Positions 26,721 through 35,170 of a stretch of DNA of 64,000 nt are shown in pieces (position 1 is the stretch's first letter; every line of letters starts with the position of its first letter). Both the position numbers and the translations under genes were made by a program. The notes below the pieces were generated by a model, which made no database searches, had not been told where the DNA came from, and worked only from the letters and a program-made list of their open reading frames with translations. The stretch comes from Aldehydirespirator sp965221215 (lineage in GTDB: Bacteria; Actinomycetota; Acidimicrobiia; Acidimicrobiales; Aldehydirespiratoraceae): contig OZ244872.1 of assembly GCA_965221215.1 (NCBI GenBank), positions 3,162,001-3,226,000 on the forward strand. The letters run 5' to 3'.

Positions 26721-28120
26721 TGGGTTGCTCCTGCGGTTACTGGGATTCTTATGGGGTCTTGGCGGGTGATCTTGTTCTCGTACTCTTGGCGGAAGCGGCG
26801 GATGGTGGACACCACCGGGGCCACCGCGGAGGGGCCCAGGGGGCAGATCGTGGTCTGGCGGGGCGGGAACGGCACTGCTTCCTGCCCGTTGTGGGCCGCG
26901 GCGGGGTAGGGGCCGGGGCTGATGTTGTCGCCGATGTCGAGCAGCAGGTCGATGTCGGAGGGGCGGCCCTCGCCGTCGAGGATGCGGCGCAGGATCTGCT
27001 CCAGCCAGGTGGTGCCCTCCCGGCACGGGGTGCACTTGCCGCACGACTCGCGGGCGAAGAACTTCACTACCCGCCAGGCGGCGTGCACTGCGTCGGTGGT
27101 GTCGTCCATGATCACGATGGCACCCGAGCCCAGCATCGAGCCGGCCGCGCCCACCGGTCGGGCCTCCAGCGGCAGGTCGAGGTGCTCGGTGAAGAACCAG
27201 GGTGCCGAGCCTCCGCCGGGGATGAACATCTTCAACTCGCGGCCGTCGCGGATGCCGCCGCAGAAGTTCTCGCCGTAGATCAGGTCGCGGAAGGTGGTCA
27301 CCCCGTGCTCGACCTCGTACACGCCGGGGCGGCGCAGATGGCCCGACACCGCGAACATACGGGTGCCCGGCGACGACTCCGAGCCGTAGCCCTTGTAGGC
27401 CTCCGAGCCGTTGACCATCAGCCACGGCAGGTTGGACAGCGTCTCCACGTTGTTGACGATGGTCGGCTGGCCGTACAGGCCGACCGCGGCCGGGAAGTAG
27501 GGCGGCTTGAGCCGGGGCATGCCCCGGCGCCCCTCGAGGCTCTCGATCAGCGCGGTTTCCTCGCCCACGATGTAGGCGCCCGCGCCCCAGGCCATCACAA
27601 TGTCCACCGAGAAGTCGGTCCCGCAGATCTCACGGCCCACCAAGCCGGCCGCGTAGGCGTCGTTTAGGGCGGCGGCGATCCGCTCCTGGGCTTGAGCCAT
27701 CTCGCCCCGCACATACAGGAAGCACTGCCTCAGCCCCAGCGCATAGCAGGCGATCAGGCATCCCTCGATGAGCTGGTGGGGGTCGCGCTCCATCAGCAGG
27801 CGGTCCTTGTAGGTGCCCGGCTCGCTCTCGTCGCCGTTCACGACCAGGTAGTAGGGATGCTTGCCCGGCGGCAGGAAGCCCCACTTCACCCCGGCGGGGA
27901 AGCCGGCGCCGCCCCGGCCCAGCAGCGTGGCCGCCCGCACCTCGTCGTGCACCTCGGCCGGGGTCCTCTCCAGCGCCGCCCTCAGCCCCTCGTAGCCGCC
28001 GGTGGCCCGGTAGCGCTCCAGGGTGAAGGAGTCGTCATGCACGAACCGGCCGGTGATCAGCTTCGGGCCTTCGTTGAGCACATAGCCGGGCGCGTGGGCG
28101 AGATAGCCGTCGGCCTGCAT
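26717..28120 (-). CDS. nuoF: NADH-quinone oxidoreductase subunit F, second copy
   Basis: NADH-oxidising subunit with FMN and [4Fe-4S] cluster N3; 467 residues from ATG 28120, which overlaps the nuoE stop (TGATG). FMN loop LLGRGGAGFPAGVKWGF, the glycine-rich FIPGGGSAPWF segment and cluster cysteines in ESCGKCTPCREG plus TTICPLG are all intact. Its presence makes this second complex a genuine NADH dehydrogenase, unlike the first operon. Confidence 0.97.
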   Translation of the reverse strand: MQADGYLAHAPGYVLNEGPKLITGRFVHDDSFTLERYRATGGYEGLRAALERTPAEVHDEVRAATLLGRGGAGFPAGVKWGFLPPGKHPYYLVVNGDESEPGTYKDRLLMERDPHQLIEGCLIACYALGLRQCFLYVRGEMAQAQERIAAALNDAYAAGLVGREICGTDFSVDIVMAWGAGAYIVGEETALIESLEGRRGMPRLKPPYFPAAVGLYGQPTIVNNVETLSNLPWLMVNGSEAYKGYGSESSPGTRMFAVSGHLRRPGVYEVEHGVTTFRDLIYGENFCGGIRDGRELKMFIPGGGSAPWFFTEHLDLPLEARPVGAAGSMLGSGAIVIMDDTTDAVHAAWRVVKFFARESCGKCTPCREGTTWLEQILRRILDGEGRPSDIDLLLDIGDNISPGPYPAAAHNGQEAVPFPPRQTTICPLGPSAVAPVVSTIRRFRQEYENKITRQDPIRIPVTAGATQ

Positions 28121-28734
28121 CAGCTCGCCGCCTCCACGCGGCCCGCGTTCAGCCAGACCGGGGCCTCGCGGGCCTGCTCGGGCGGGACCACCCCGGCCAG
28201 GCGCTCGGCGGGGATCGACTGGCGCACCGCCGCCAGCGCGCCGTGGCGGGGGACATTCAGCCGGTCGGCCCGCAGATCCTCGATCAGCCGGTCGAAGTCG
28301 TCGTGGGTCACCCTGCCCCGATAGCGGTAGTTGACCTGCAGGCACGGGGCCTCGGTGCAGGCCGCGATGCACTCCGCCTCCTCCACGGTGAACTTGCCGT
28401 CGGCGGTGGTGCCGCCCACCTCGATGTCCAGCGTCTCGCAGGCGTGGGCCAGCAGCTCCTCGCCGCCCCACAGCAGACACGAGATGTTGGTGCACACGTT
28501 CACCAGATAGGTGCCCACCGGCTCGAAGCGGAACATCTCGTAGAAGCCGGCCGTGCCCTTCACCTCGGCCGGGGTGGCCCCGACCAGCTCGGCCACCCGG
28601 CGCATGGCGTCGTCGGTGAGGTAGCCGTCCTGCTCCTGGGCCAGGTGCAGCAGCGGGATCAGCGCCGACCGGGGCCGGGGGAACCAGGAGACGATCTCCG
28701 CGGCCAGCGCCTCGTTGGCAGGACTGAGCGTCAC
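28120..28734 (-). CDS. nuoE: NADH-quinone oxidoreductase subunit E, second copy
   Basis: Thioredoxin-fold [2Fe-2S] subunit (cluster N1a), 204 residues. Ligand cysteines are in VCTNISCLLWGG and EAECIAACTEAPC. The C-terminal ~40 residues beyond the core are variable. The GTG start overlaps the stop of the nuoD/nuoE bridging mini-ORF as GTGA. Confidence 0.95.
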   Translation of the reverse strand: MTLSPANEALAAEIVSWFPRPRSALIPLLHLAQEQDGYLTDDAMRRVAELVGATPAEVKGTAGFYEMFRFEPVGTYLVNVCTNISCLLWGGEELLAHACETLDIEVGGTTADGKFTVEEAECIAACTEAPCLQVNYRYRGRVTHDDFDRLIEDLRADRLNVPRHGALAAVRQSIPAERLAGVVPPEQAREAPVWLNAGRVEAAS

Positions 28735-28790
28735 CGGCCCGCCTCCGGCATGGACAGGCGGTGGCCGTCGCCGGGACGAACGGGCCTCAC
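28731..28790 (-). other. Bridging mini-ORF, nuoD/nuoE junction
   Basis: Nineteen codons, VRPVRPGDGHRLSMPEAGR. GTG overlaps the nuoD stop (GTGA) and its TGA overlaps the nuoE GTG (GTGA). GACCGGTGA at the nuoD end and GGCCGGTGA at the mini-ORF end are near repeats. Confidence 0.5.
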
Positions 28791-30097
28791 CGGTCGACCT
28801 CGCCCATGATCGGGTCGACCGAGGAGATGATGGCCACCCCGTCGGCGATGAGCCCGTCCCGCATCAGGTGCGGCAGGGTCTGGAGGTTCACGAAGCTGGG
28901 CGCCCGCACATGCACCCGGTAGGGCACCGCGGTGCCGTCGCTCACCAGGTACACGCCGAGCTCGCCCCGGGGCGACTCCACTGCGGCATAGGCCTCGCCG
29001 GGCGGGACCTTGAAGCCCTCGGTGAAGATCTTGAAGTGGTGGATCAGCGCCTCCATCGAGGCGTCGATGCGGGCCCGGGGCGGCGGCGTGACCTTCTTGT
29101 CCTGGATCCGGTAGTCGCCCGAGGGCATGGCCTCGATGATCTGCGAGACGATGCGCAGCGACTCCCGGATCTCGTTGAGCCGTATGGCGTAGCGGTCGTA
29201 GCAGTCGCCGCGGGTGCCCACGATGACGTCGAAGTCCACCTGGTCGTAGAACAGGTAGGGCTCGTCGCGCCGCAGGTCCCAGGCCATGCCCGCGCCCCGC
29301 AGGATCGGGCCGGTGGCCCCGAGGGCGACGGCCTCGGCGGCATTGATGACGCCCACCCCTTGGAGTCGCTCCCGCCAGATGGGCTGACCGGTGAGCAGCG
29401 TGTCGTACTCGGCGAGGCGGGGCTCGATCAGCTCGATCAGCTCGGCCACGTCGCGGCGCCAGTCGGCGGGCAGGTCGGCGGCCACCCCTCCGGGCCGGAT
29501 GTAGTTGTGGTTCATCCGCAGGCCGGTGACCTTCTCGAAGAAGCGCAGCACCTCCTCGCGCTCGCGCCACCCGTAGATCATCATCGACACCGCGCCGAGG
29601 TCCATGCCGTTGGTGGCCATGAACAGCAGGTGCGAGCTGACCCGGTTGAGCTCGCACATCAGCATGCGGATCCAAGTGGCCCGCTCGGGCGCCTCGATGC
29701 CGAGCAGCCGCTCGGCGGCCAGCGAGAAGGCCAGCTCGTTGAACAGCGGGGAGGCGTAGTCCATGCGGGTCACGTTGGTGCCGCCCTGCAGGTAGGTGAG
29801 GTTCTCGCCGGTCTTCTCCATGCCGGTGTGGAGGTAGCCGATCACCGGCTTGGAGCGCAGCACGGTCTCGCCCGACAGCTCCAGCATCAGCCGCAGCACC
29901 CCGTGGGTGGACGGGTGCGACGGACCCATGTTCAACAGCACCAACTCGTCGTCGCCGGGGTCGTCGGGATCGCCGCCGATGGCCGCCGCCTCGGCCTCCG
30001 ACATGCGCAGCACCGCCGACCGCTCCCGCCGGCTGACCCGCTCGGCGCCGGGAGCCGGGGCGACTGCCACAGAAGCGGCTTGCTCGGTGATGCTCAT
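28787..30097 (-). CDS. nuoD: NADH-quinone oxidoreductase subunit D, second copy
   Basis: 436 residues, the 49-kDa subunit. Signature segments: LNMGPSHPSTHGVLRLMLEL, IGYLHTGMEKTGENLTYLQG and the final VDPIMGEVDR. An N-terminal extension of ~45 residues precedes the core. ATG 30097 is preceded by a 67-bp duplication that carries a second copy of its first codons. Confidence 0.96.
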   Translation of the reverse strand: MSITEQAASVAVAPAPGAERVSRRERSAVLRMSEAEAAAIGGDPDDPGDDELVLLNMGPSHPSTHGVLRLMLELSGETVLRSKPVIGYLHTGMEKTGENLTYLQGGTNVTRMDYASPLFNELAFSLAAERLLGIEAPERATWIRMLMCELNRVSSHLLFMATNGMDLGAVSMMIYGWREREEVLRFFEKVTGLRMNHNYIRPGGVAADLPADWRRDVAELIELIEPRLAEYDTLLTGQPIWRERLQGVGVINAAEAVALGATGPILRGAGMAWDLRRDEPYLFYDQVDFDVIVGTRGDCYDRYAIRLNEIRESLRIVSQIIEAMPSGDYRIQDKKVTPPPRARIDASMEALIHHFKIFTEGFKVPPGEAYAAVESPRGELGVYLVSDGTAVPYRVHVRAPSFVNLQTLPHLMRDGLIADGVAIISSVDPIMGEVDR

Positions 30098-30104
30098 GCT
30101 GGCG

Positions 30105-30164
30105 CTACCGGACGTTGCAGGCCCGCCGACAGCGGGGGCGAGAAGGTTGCCGGGTGATGCTCAT
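30105..30164 (-). other. Junction mini-ORF and 67-bp tandem duplication, nuoC/nuoD
   Basis: MSITRQPSRPRCRRACNVR, 19 codons. It starts like NuoD (MSIT) and ends like NuoC (NVR and TAG). Start and stop sit seven bases from the flanking genes' stop and start, exactly as nuoC and nuoD would if adjacent. The junction has been tandemly duplicated with a 67-bp period. Confidence 0.7.
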
Positions 30165-30171
30165 ATCAGCG

Positions 30172-30660
30172 CTACCGGACGTTGGAGGCGGCCTTGAACT
30201 GGACCGGGATCCGGCCGGCGTCGTAGTCCTTGCGCAGCGGATGGCCCGACCAGTCCTCGGGCATCAGGATCCGGGTGGGGTCGGGATGGCCGTCGAAGGT
30301 GATACCGAACATGTCGTACACCTCGCGCTCGAGGCTCTCCGCGCCCGGCCACAGGTCGAACAGGGTGGCCAAGGCTGGGTCGTCGGCGGGAACCTGCACC
30401 CGCATGCGCAGACGCTCGCCCCGCTCGTGCGACATCAGGGCCGCCACCACCTCGAAGCGCTCGGGCTGTACTCCGGTGGGCAGGCCCCGGTCGGCGCCGT
30501 AGGTCAGGTAGTCGACCGCGGTGAGGTCGATGAGCTGGTCGAAGCCGTCGGCTCGGGCCGCGGCGGCTGCGTCGCACCACTGCTCCGGTGACGGATGGAT
30601 CACGGCCTGGCCCCGCGACGGCCCATCGATGGCGAGCGGCGCCCCGTAGCGCTCAGCCAT
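30172..30660 (-). CDS. nuoC: NADH-quinone oxidoreductase subunit C, second copy
   Basis: 162 residues from ATG 30660 (MAERYGAPLAIDG), overlapping the nuoB end by eight bases; the open frame further upstream is antisense-free read-through of nuoB sequence. Family signature LEREVYDMFGITFDGHPDP followed by GHPLRKDYD is intact. No central Pro-rich insert, unlike the first NuoC. Confidence 0.94.
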   Translation of the reverse strand: MAERYGAPLAIDGPSRGQAVIHPSPEQWCDAAAAARADGFDQLIDLTAVDYLTYGADRGLPTGVQPERFEVVAALMSHERGERLRMRVQVPADDPALATLFDLWPGAESLEREVYDMFGITFDGHPDPTRILMPEDWSGHPLRKDYDAGRIPVQFKAASNVR

Positions 30661-31249
30661 TTGATGCAGTGCCGAGAGTGGCGGTGGCGGTTTGGCCGTC
30701 GAGTTGCTGCACCACCAGGCCGGCGCCGTCACCGTCGCTGCGGCGGGCCAGCAGCTCGCCCGAGGTGATCTGGTGGTGCAGGGTGAAGATGGCGTGCATC
30801 AGCGTCTCGGGGCCGGGCGGGCAGCCCGGCGCATACACGTCCACCGGCACCACCTGGTCGACGCCCTGGACGATGGCGTAGTTGTTGAACATGCCGCCGC
30901 TGGAGGCGCACACCCCCATCGAGATCACCCACTTGGGCTCCATCATCTGGTCGTAGATCTGGCGCAGCACCGGCGCCATCTTCTGCGACACCCGGCCGGC
31001 CACGATCATCAGGTCGGCCTGGCGGGGCGAGGCCCGGAACACCTCCATGCCGTAGCGGGCCAGGTCGTAGTGGGCCGCGCCGGTGGCCATCATCTCGATG
31101 GCGCAGCAGGCCAGACCGAACGTGGCCGGCCAGCAGCTGCGCGCCCTCGACCAGTTGACCAGGCTCTCCAGCCTGGCCGTCATGAAGTTGTGCTGAATGG
31201 CCTTCAAGCCGTCCTCGCGCAGATCGGCAAGCTGGTTCGCGATCCCCAT
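30653..31249 (-). CDS. nuoB: NADH-quinone oxidoreductase subunit B, second copy
   Basis: 198 residues with cluster N2 cysteines in FGLACCAIEMM, SMGVCASSGG and YAPGCPPGPE. Longer N-terminus than the first NuoB, and a C-terminal tail of ~25 residues. ATG 31249 overlaps a mini-ORF stop as TGATG. Confidence 0.96.
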   Translation of the reverse strand: MGIANQLADLREDGLKAIQHNFMTARLESLVNWSRARSCWPATFGLACCAIEMMATGAAHYDLARYGMEVFRASPRQADLMIVAGRVSQKMAPVLRQIYDQMMEPKWVISMGVCASSGGMFNNYAIVQGVDQVVPVDVYAPGCPPGPETLMHAIFTLHHQITSGELLARRSDGDGAGLVVQQLDGQTATATLGTASNG

Positions 31250-31284
31250 CACACCGCCTTCTCTAGCGCGGCGGGCGCCGCCAT
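31249..31284 (-). other. Bridging mini-ORF, nuoA/nuoB junction (second operon)
   Basis: Eleven codons, MAAPAALEKAV. Both ends use TGATG: its ATG overlaps the nuoA stop and its stop overlaps the nuoB ATG. The end EKAV mirrors the NuoA end PEAV, consistent with a 35-bp junction duplication. Confidence 0.55.
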
Positions 31285-31763
31285 CAAACGGCCTCCGGCG
31301 TGCGGCCCTCGAGGCCCACCCGGCGCACGGTGGTGCGGGCGTTGCGGCCCGCGGAGGTCATCGGCTCGTCGGCGTCAGCCTCTGGAGCGGGGCGGGCCGA
31401 GCGGGCCGGTCCCCATTCGAGGGCGCCGGCGCCGATCAGGTACACGAACGACTCGAACACCGCGAAGCTGAACACCAGCAGGACGACGAGTCCGAACAGG
31501 CCGAGGCCGCCCCGGGCCACGGCGTAGGGGTAGAACAAGATGATCTCCACGTCGAACACGATGAAGATCATGGCCACCAGGAAGAACCGCACCGGGAATC
31601 GCTCGGGGGTGTCGCGCGACGGCACGATCCCGCACTCGTAGGGGTCCAGCTTTGGCCCGGTCGGCCTGCGGGGGGCCAGCAGGCCCGAGGCGACGAAGCT
31701 CCCCGCCGCGAACAGCGCCGCCAGCACGAACAGCGCGAACAGGGGCAGGTACTGGCCGAGCAC
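31284..31763 (-). CDS. nuoA: NADH-quinone oxidoreductase subunit A, second copy
   Basis: 159 residues; three helices with the conserved YECGIVPSRDTPERFPVRFF loop and VAMIFIVFDVEIILFYPYA helix. The C-terminal ~40 residues (from GPARSARPAPEADADEP) are a hydrophilic extension absent from the first NuoA. GTG start two bases after a short upstream ORF. Confidence 0.94.
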   Translation of the reverse strand: MLGQYLPLFALFVLAALFAAGSFVASGLLAPRRPTGPKLDPYECGIVPSRDTPERFPVRFFLVAMIFIVFDVEIILFYPYAVARGGLGLFGLVVLLVFSFAVFESFVYLIGAGALEWGPARSARPAPEADADEPMTSAGRNARTTVRRVGLEGRTPEAV

Positions 31764-31766
31764 CGC

Positions 31767-31862
31767 TCAGGCGACCACCCGCAGGCGGTCGCGGCTCGAA
31801 TCCTGCGGCCGCGCCGCCCCGAACCACTCCAAGACACTGGCCGGGACGGTGGAGGCAGCCAT
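31767..31862 (-). other. Junction ORF of 31 codons before nuoA (second operon)
   Basis: Starts MAASTVPASVLEWFG one base after the stop of the 343-residue gene and ends RLRVVA two bases before the nuoA GTG. The end GTCGCCTGA mirrors GACGCCTGA at the upstream gene's end. Possibly a small gene; more likely another junction-spanning ORF. Confidence 0.45.
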
Positions 31863-31863
31863 G

Positions 31864-32895
31864 TCAGGCGTCCACCCGGGTTCCGGCGTCGCGCTGTCGC
31901 CAGGCCAGCTTGTCGCGTTCGTGCAGGAACAGGCACAGGGCCGCGAAGATGCACAGCGAGCCCAGGGTCACCAGCGCCGGCTTGAGGCGGAGGTTGCCGA
32001 GGTCGCGCACCATGATCACCGAGATCACCGACTTCGACTCGTCAACCACCGGCCTCGGCGGGGGCTGGCCGGGCAGAAGCGGCTGATGGATCACCTCCTG
32101 GACCTGCACCACCCCGTAGCGGGTGGGATGGGTGATGGTGAGGGCGGTGCGGATCTGGGTCCAGATCCGGTCGAGGCGGTTCGGGTCGTCGGGCAGGCCC
32201 CGCTTGCCGCCGATGGTGTAGGCGTCGAGCAGCTTGAAGTCGTCCTGAGCAGTGAAGGTCAAGTCGGGGCTCTCCAGCAGCATGGCCACCGCGGAGGCCT
32301 GGGCCTCGCCCGCCTCGGCGGTGGACAGCAGCGTCCAGCCCCCGAAGTTCAGCCGCCCCGACGACTCGGCCGCCGCTATCACCCCGGGCGACACGGCGGC
32401 CAGCTCCGACAGGGTGGTGGCCTGGTTGCGGGCCAGCTCGTCGGCTACTAGCTCGTCGATCTCGGCTGAGCTCAGCCCCTCGGTCTGGTCGGCGGTGAGC
32501 GTGTCGCGGGTGACCAGCCCGAACTCGGCCTGGGCCACCGGGTCGCCGGAGTCCAACACCAGGTCGAAGGCCGCTGGCAGCTCCCCGGCGTCGGGCAGGG
32601 TGGTGGCCTGCACCAGGGCGGCCGCGTCGAGGTCGCCGACGTTGATCTCCCGCAGTTGCCAGGTGGGGGAGTCGCCGGCCCAGCCGATCCCGTAGATCCA
32701 CCAGACCAGGGCCATGATCACCATCCAGCCGAAGAAGCCGGTGACCGCGATCGCGGTGCCCAGCCGGGTGCCGGTGTTGAGGGCGAGCAGCAGCCAGACC
32801 GAGCCCATCAGCACGACCACGCCCGCGAAGACGGCCATGAAGCCCCGGATCTCCGGATCCCAGGCCAGCCCGGCGATCAGGTCGAGCGCATCCAT
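31864..32895 (-). CDS. Unknown membrane protein between cytochrome c and nuoA
   Basis: 343 residues, no family recognised. Two helices near the N-terminus (FMAVFAGVVVLMGSVWLLLAL and the VTGFFGWMVIMALVWWIYGIGWAG region) are followed by a ~200-residue extracytoplasmic or cytoplasmic domain, with a last helix ALVTLGSLCIFAALCLFL near the end. No haem or cluster motif. It lies in the gene train between the quinol oxidase genes and complex I with very short gaps, so an accessory or assembly role in one of the two complexes is plausible. Confidence 0.75.
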   Translation of the reverse strand: MDALDLIAGLAWDPEIRGFMAVFAGVVVLMGSVWLLLALNTGTRLGTAIAVTGFFGWMVIMALVWWIYGIGWAGDSPTWQLREINVGDLDAAALVQATTLPDAGELPAAFDLVLDSGDPVAQAEFGLVTRDTLTADQTEGLSSAEIDELVADELARNQATTLSELAAVSPGVIAAAESSGRLNFGGWTLLSTAEAGEAQASAVAMLLESPDLTFTAQDDFKLLDAYTIGGKRGLPDDPNRLDRIWTQIRTALTITHPTRYGVVQVQEVIHQPLLPGQPPPRPVVDESKSVISVIMVRDLGNLRLKPALVTLGSLCIFAALCLFLHERDKLAWRQRDAGTRVDA

Positions 32896-32949
32896 CTAGC
32901 CGCTCTCCTTCATTTCCGTCATTGCCGCAACGGCCTCGCCGTAACGCAT
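32896..32949 (-). other. Junction mini-ORF, cytochrome c / unknown membrane protein
   Basis: Seventeen codons, MRYGEAVAAMTEMKESG. It begins one base after the cytochrome c stop, and its TAG directly abuts the next ATG. It contains the AAGGAG ribosome-binding site of the following gene. Confidence 0.5.
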
Positions 32950-32950
32950 C

Positions 32951-34207
32951 TCAGAGGTTCCTCTCGAAGGCGACGATGGCGTCGATCTGGTCCTGGGTGA
33001 GGGTGGCCGGGTAGACCACGCCCACGTCGTCGTCGGTGCGGGGACCGAAGCCGGGCATCTGGCCGTTGCCCCCCGATCCGCCTCGGCCGTAGGTCTGGCC
33101 GATGCTCTGGCCGGCCGAGATGAAGTCGGCGTGCAGCTCGGCCGTCTCGAACTGGTCCAGGGTGCTGCCCCCGGTGAGGTTGGGGCCGAAGTAGCCGCCG
33201 CCGACGCTGTAGGAGTCGAGGATCGGCCCGGCGTGGCCGTCGATGCTGTCATCTCCGTCGATGGCGGCGTCGAACGACCAGCCGTAGGTGTGGCAGCGGG
33301 CACAGCTGTAGGTGCCGCCCGCGGCCGGGTTGTTGAACAGGATCTTGCCGTAGGTCTGGTAGAGCTCGCTGCCGGGGGCCTCGCCTGAGGCCAGCAGCTC
33401 CAGTCCGGCGGCGCGGATGGCCTCGTCGTCGCCGGCCAGCGACTCGTCGGCAGCCAGGGCCATGGCCCGAGCCTGCTCCACCGCGGCGTCGACGGTGCCC
33501 AGCCACTCGTCCACCGCCGCGTCGTCGTCTGTGCCGAGATGCTCGGCGATGCCCTCGCGCACCCCGCTGTCCACGATCTTGCGCAGCTCCGACTCGGGGA
33601 TCTGGATCCGGCGCATGTAGTGGATCAGGTACTCGATCTGCTGCGGGGTGAGGGGACCGCCGCCGGGCGCCCCCCAGGCCGGCATCACGTTGTTGCGGCC
33701 GTAGTTGAGCACATGGCGGACCTCGTCCTCGCTGAAGCGAGACAACACGGTGTTGAGCGCCGGCGCCGCCCAGGCCACGGTGGCCACGAAGTTGCCCTCG
33801 GCGTCGGTGAGGGTGACCGGCGCGGAGCCGCCCGTGCCCTCGGCGCCGTGGCACTGCTGGCAGTCGGAGCCCTCGGTGTAGAGCTCGCCGCCGCGGTCGG
33901 CGAAGATGCGGTCGGTGTTGGAGATCAGACCCTCGTGGCGGCCGGGCTCGCCCAGCCAGTAGAGCGGCAGCCCCACCCCGATGATGGCCAGCATGGCCAG
34001 CCCGGCCAGCAGCGACTTGTCGAGCTTGGAGCCCTCCAGTTCCTCGTCCTCCAGGTAGGGCTGGCGGTTGGAGGCCAGCTCGATCTCGCTGCCGACCTCG
34101 TCGCGGGAGGCCCGGGCGTTGAGGATCAGGTACACCACGTACCCGATGAACACGATGGCCAGGATGACGAACCCGATGGTTCTCTGCGTCGAGGCGGCTA
34201 GCAGCAT
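32951..34207 (-). CDS. Membrane-anchored dihaem cytochrome c of the quinol oxidase complex
   Basis: 418 residues. Two helices (RTIGFVILAIVFIGYVVYLIL and LLAGLAMLAIIGVGLPLYWLG) anchor it; the rest would face outside. Two c-type haem sites are visible: CQQCH in the first third and CARCH in the last third. By position it replaces QcrC as electron acceptor from the Rieske protein. AGGAG lies ten bases before ATG 34207. Confidence 0.88.
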   Translation of the reverse strand: MLLAASTQRTIGFVILAIVFIGYVVYLILNARASRDEVGSEIELASNRQPYLEDEELEGSKLDKSLLAGLAMLAIIGVGLPLYWLGEPGRHEGLISNTDRIFADRGGELYTEGSDCQQCHGAEGTGGSAPVTLTDAEGNFVATVAWAAPALNTVLSRFSEDEVRHVLNYGRNNVMPAWGAPGGGPLTPQQIEYLIHYMRRIQIPESELRKIVDSGVREGIAEHLGTDDDAAVDEWLGTVDAAVEQARAMALAADESLAGDDEAIRAAGLELLASGEAPGSELYQTYGKILFNNPAAGGTYSCARCHTYGWSFDAAIDGDDSIDGHAGPILDSYSVGGGYFGPNLTGGSTLDQFETAELHADFISAGQSIGQTYGRGGSGGNGQMPGFGPRTDDDVGVVYPATLTQDQIDAIVAFERNL

Positions 34208-34247
34208 GCGCGGCGATGACTCCTGCGGATCAGATCGAGTCGAACCA

Positions 34248-35123
34248 CTAGTGGTCTCCGGTGGCCTGGCCGATGCAGGCCGGACCCTCGGCTTCCTGGC
34301 CGGTGGTGTTGGTGCCGATGGGCGGCCCCTGGATGACCGTGCCGGTGTCGACCACGAGCGAGCCGTCGGCGGTGATCTCGGTGGCGAAGCGGTCCATGCC
34401 CCGGGGCGCGGGCCCGGCCCGCTTCTCGCCCACCTGGTTGTACTTCGAGCCGTGGCACGGGCACTCGAACCACTGCGAGGTCACGCATTCCGGCACCCGG
34501 CAGCCCAGATGGGGGCACTTCTGGTACAGCGCCACGATTCCGCCGTCGAGCCCCAGCTGCTGGCCCGCGGTCATCCCGGCCAGCTCGGGCCCCGAGTAGG
34601 CGGCGGCGGCCTTCTCCACCGCGCCGTTGGGGTACTCGGTGAGCCACATGCGGCCCTCGGGCTTGTAGAGGAACCCGGAGTTGTCGCGGATCTCGGCCAG
34701 CAGGTCGCTCACCAGTCCCACCTTGATCTTGGAGCCGAAGCCGCTGCTGCCCTGGGGCCACAAGAAGGCGATGCAGGCCACGCCGAACCCCGACAGGCTC
34801 AAGCTCATCAGCATCACGATCGTCCGGTTGAAGAACTGACGGCGGCTCACGCCGATCGTCTCGGGATCGGGCGGCACGTAGGGCGCGGGCGGCCCCCCAC
34901 CTTCGACGGGCGCCAGCGTGGTGGCCCGGGCCGCGGCCGCGGCCTTCTCGACTTCTCGGCCGGTGGGCGGCGCCTCGGCTCGCAGCGCGGCCGAGGATCG
35001 GTCGCGGCTGCGGGTCTCGCGCGACAGCATGCCTATGGCCGCGTCGGACTGGCGGCGGCGGACCGCGGCCAGCACCGCGACTAGGGCCAGCACGGCCAGG
35101 GCGGCCAGAGCGATGTAGATCAT
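34248..35123 (-). CDS. Rieske [2Fe-2S] protein of the quinol oxidase complex
   Basis: 291 residues. An N-terminal helix, a Pro/Ala-rich stretch, a twin-arginine-like VSRRQFFNRTIVMLMSL segment before a second helix, then the Rieske domain with CPHLGC and CPCHGS, the Cys/His ligands of the cluster. It carries electrons from quinol bound at cytochrome b to the cytochrome c. Its stop TAG overlaps a GTG (TAGTG) that opens a short frame running into the cytochrome c start. Confidence 0.94.
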   Translation of the reverse strand: MIYIALAALAVLALVAVLAAVRRRQSDAAIGMLSRETRSRDRSSAALRAEAPPTGREVEKAAAAARATTLAPVEGGGPPAPYVPPDPETIGVSRRQFFNRTIVMLMSLSLSGFGVACIAFLWPQGSSGFGSKIKVGLVSDLLAEIRDNSGFLYKPEGRMWLTEYPNGAVEKAAAAYSGPELAGMTAGQQLGLDGGIVALYQKCPHLGCRVPECVTSQWFECPCHGSKYNQVGEKRAGPAPRGMDRFATEITADGSLVVDTGTVIQGPPIGTNTTGQEAEGPACIGQATGDH

Positions 35124-35170
35124 CGGGTGCCTCCTCGCGGGGGGCGGTGGGAGCCGGGCGCCGCGGTCAC
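35120..35170 (-). other. Bridging mini-ORF, cytochrome b C-half / Rieske
   Basis: Sixteen codons, VTAAPGSHRPPRGGTR. GTG overlaps the upstream stop (GTGA) and its TGA overlaps the Rieske ATG (ATGA). The Rieske Shine-Dalgarno GAGGAGG lies inside it. Confidence 0.5.

Noticed and set aside
28715..28800. Third copy of the 111-bp palindromic element at nuoD/nuoE
   Set aside because: Only a few GC-rich words are shared; ends and hairpin are missing.
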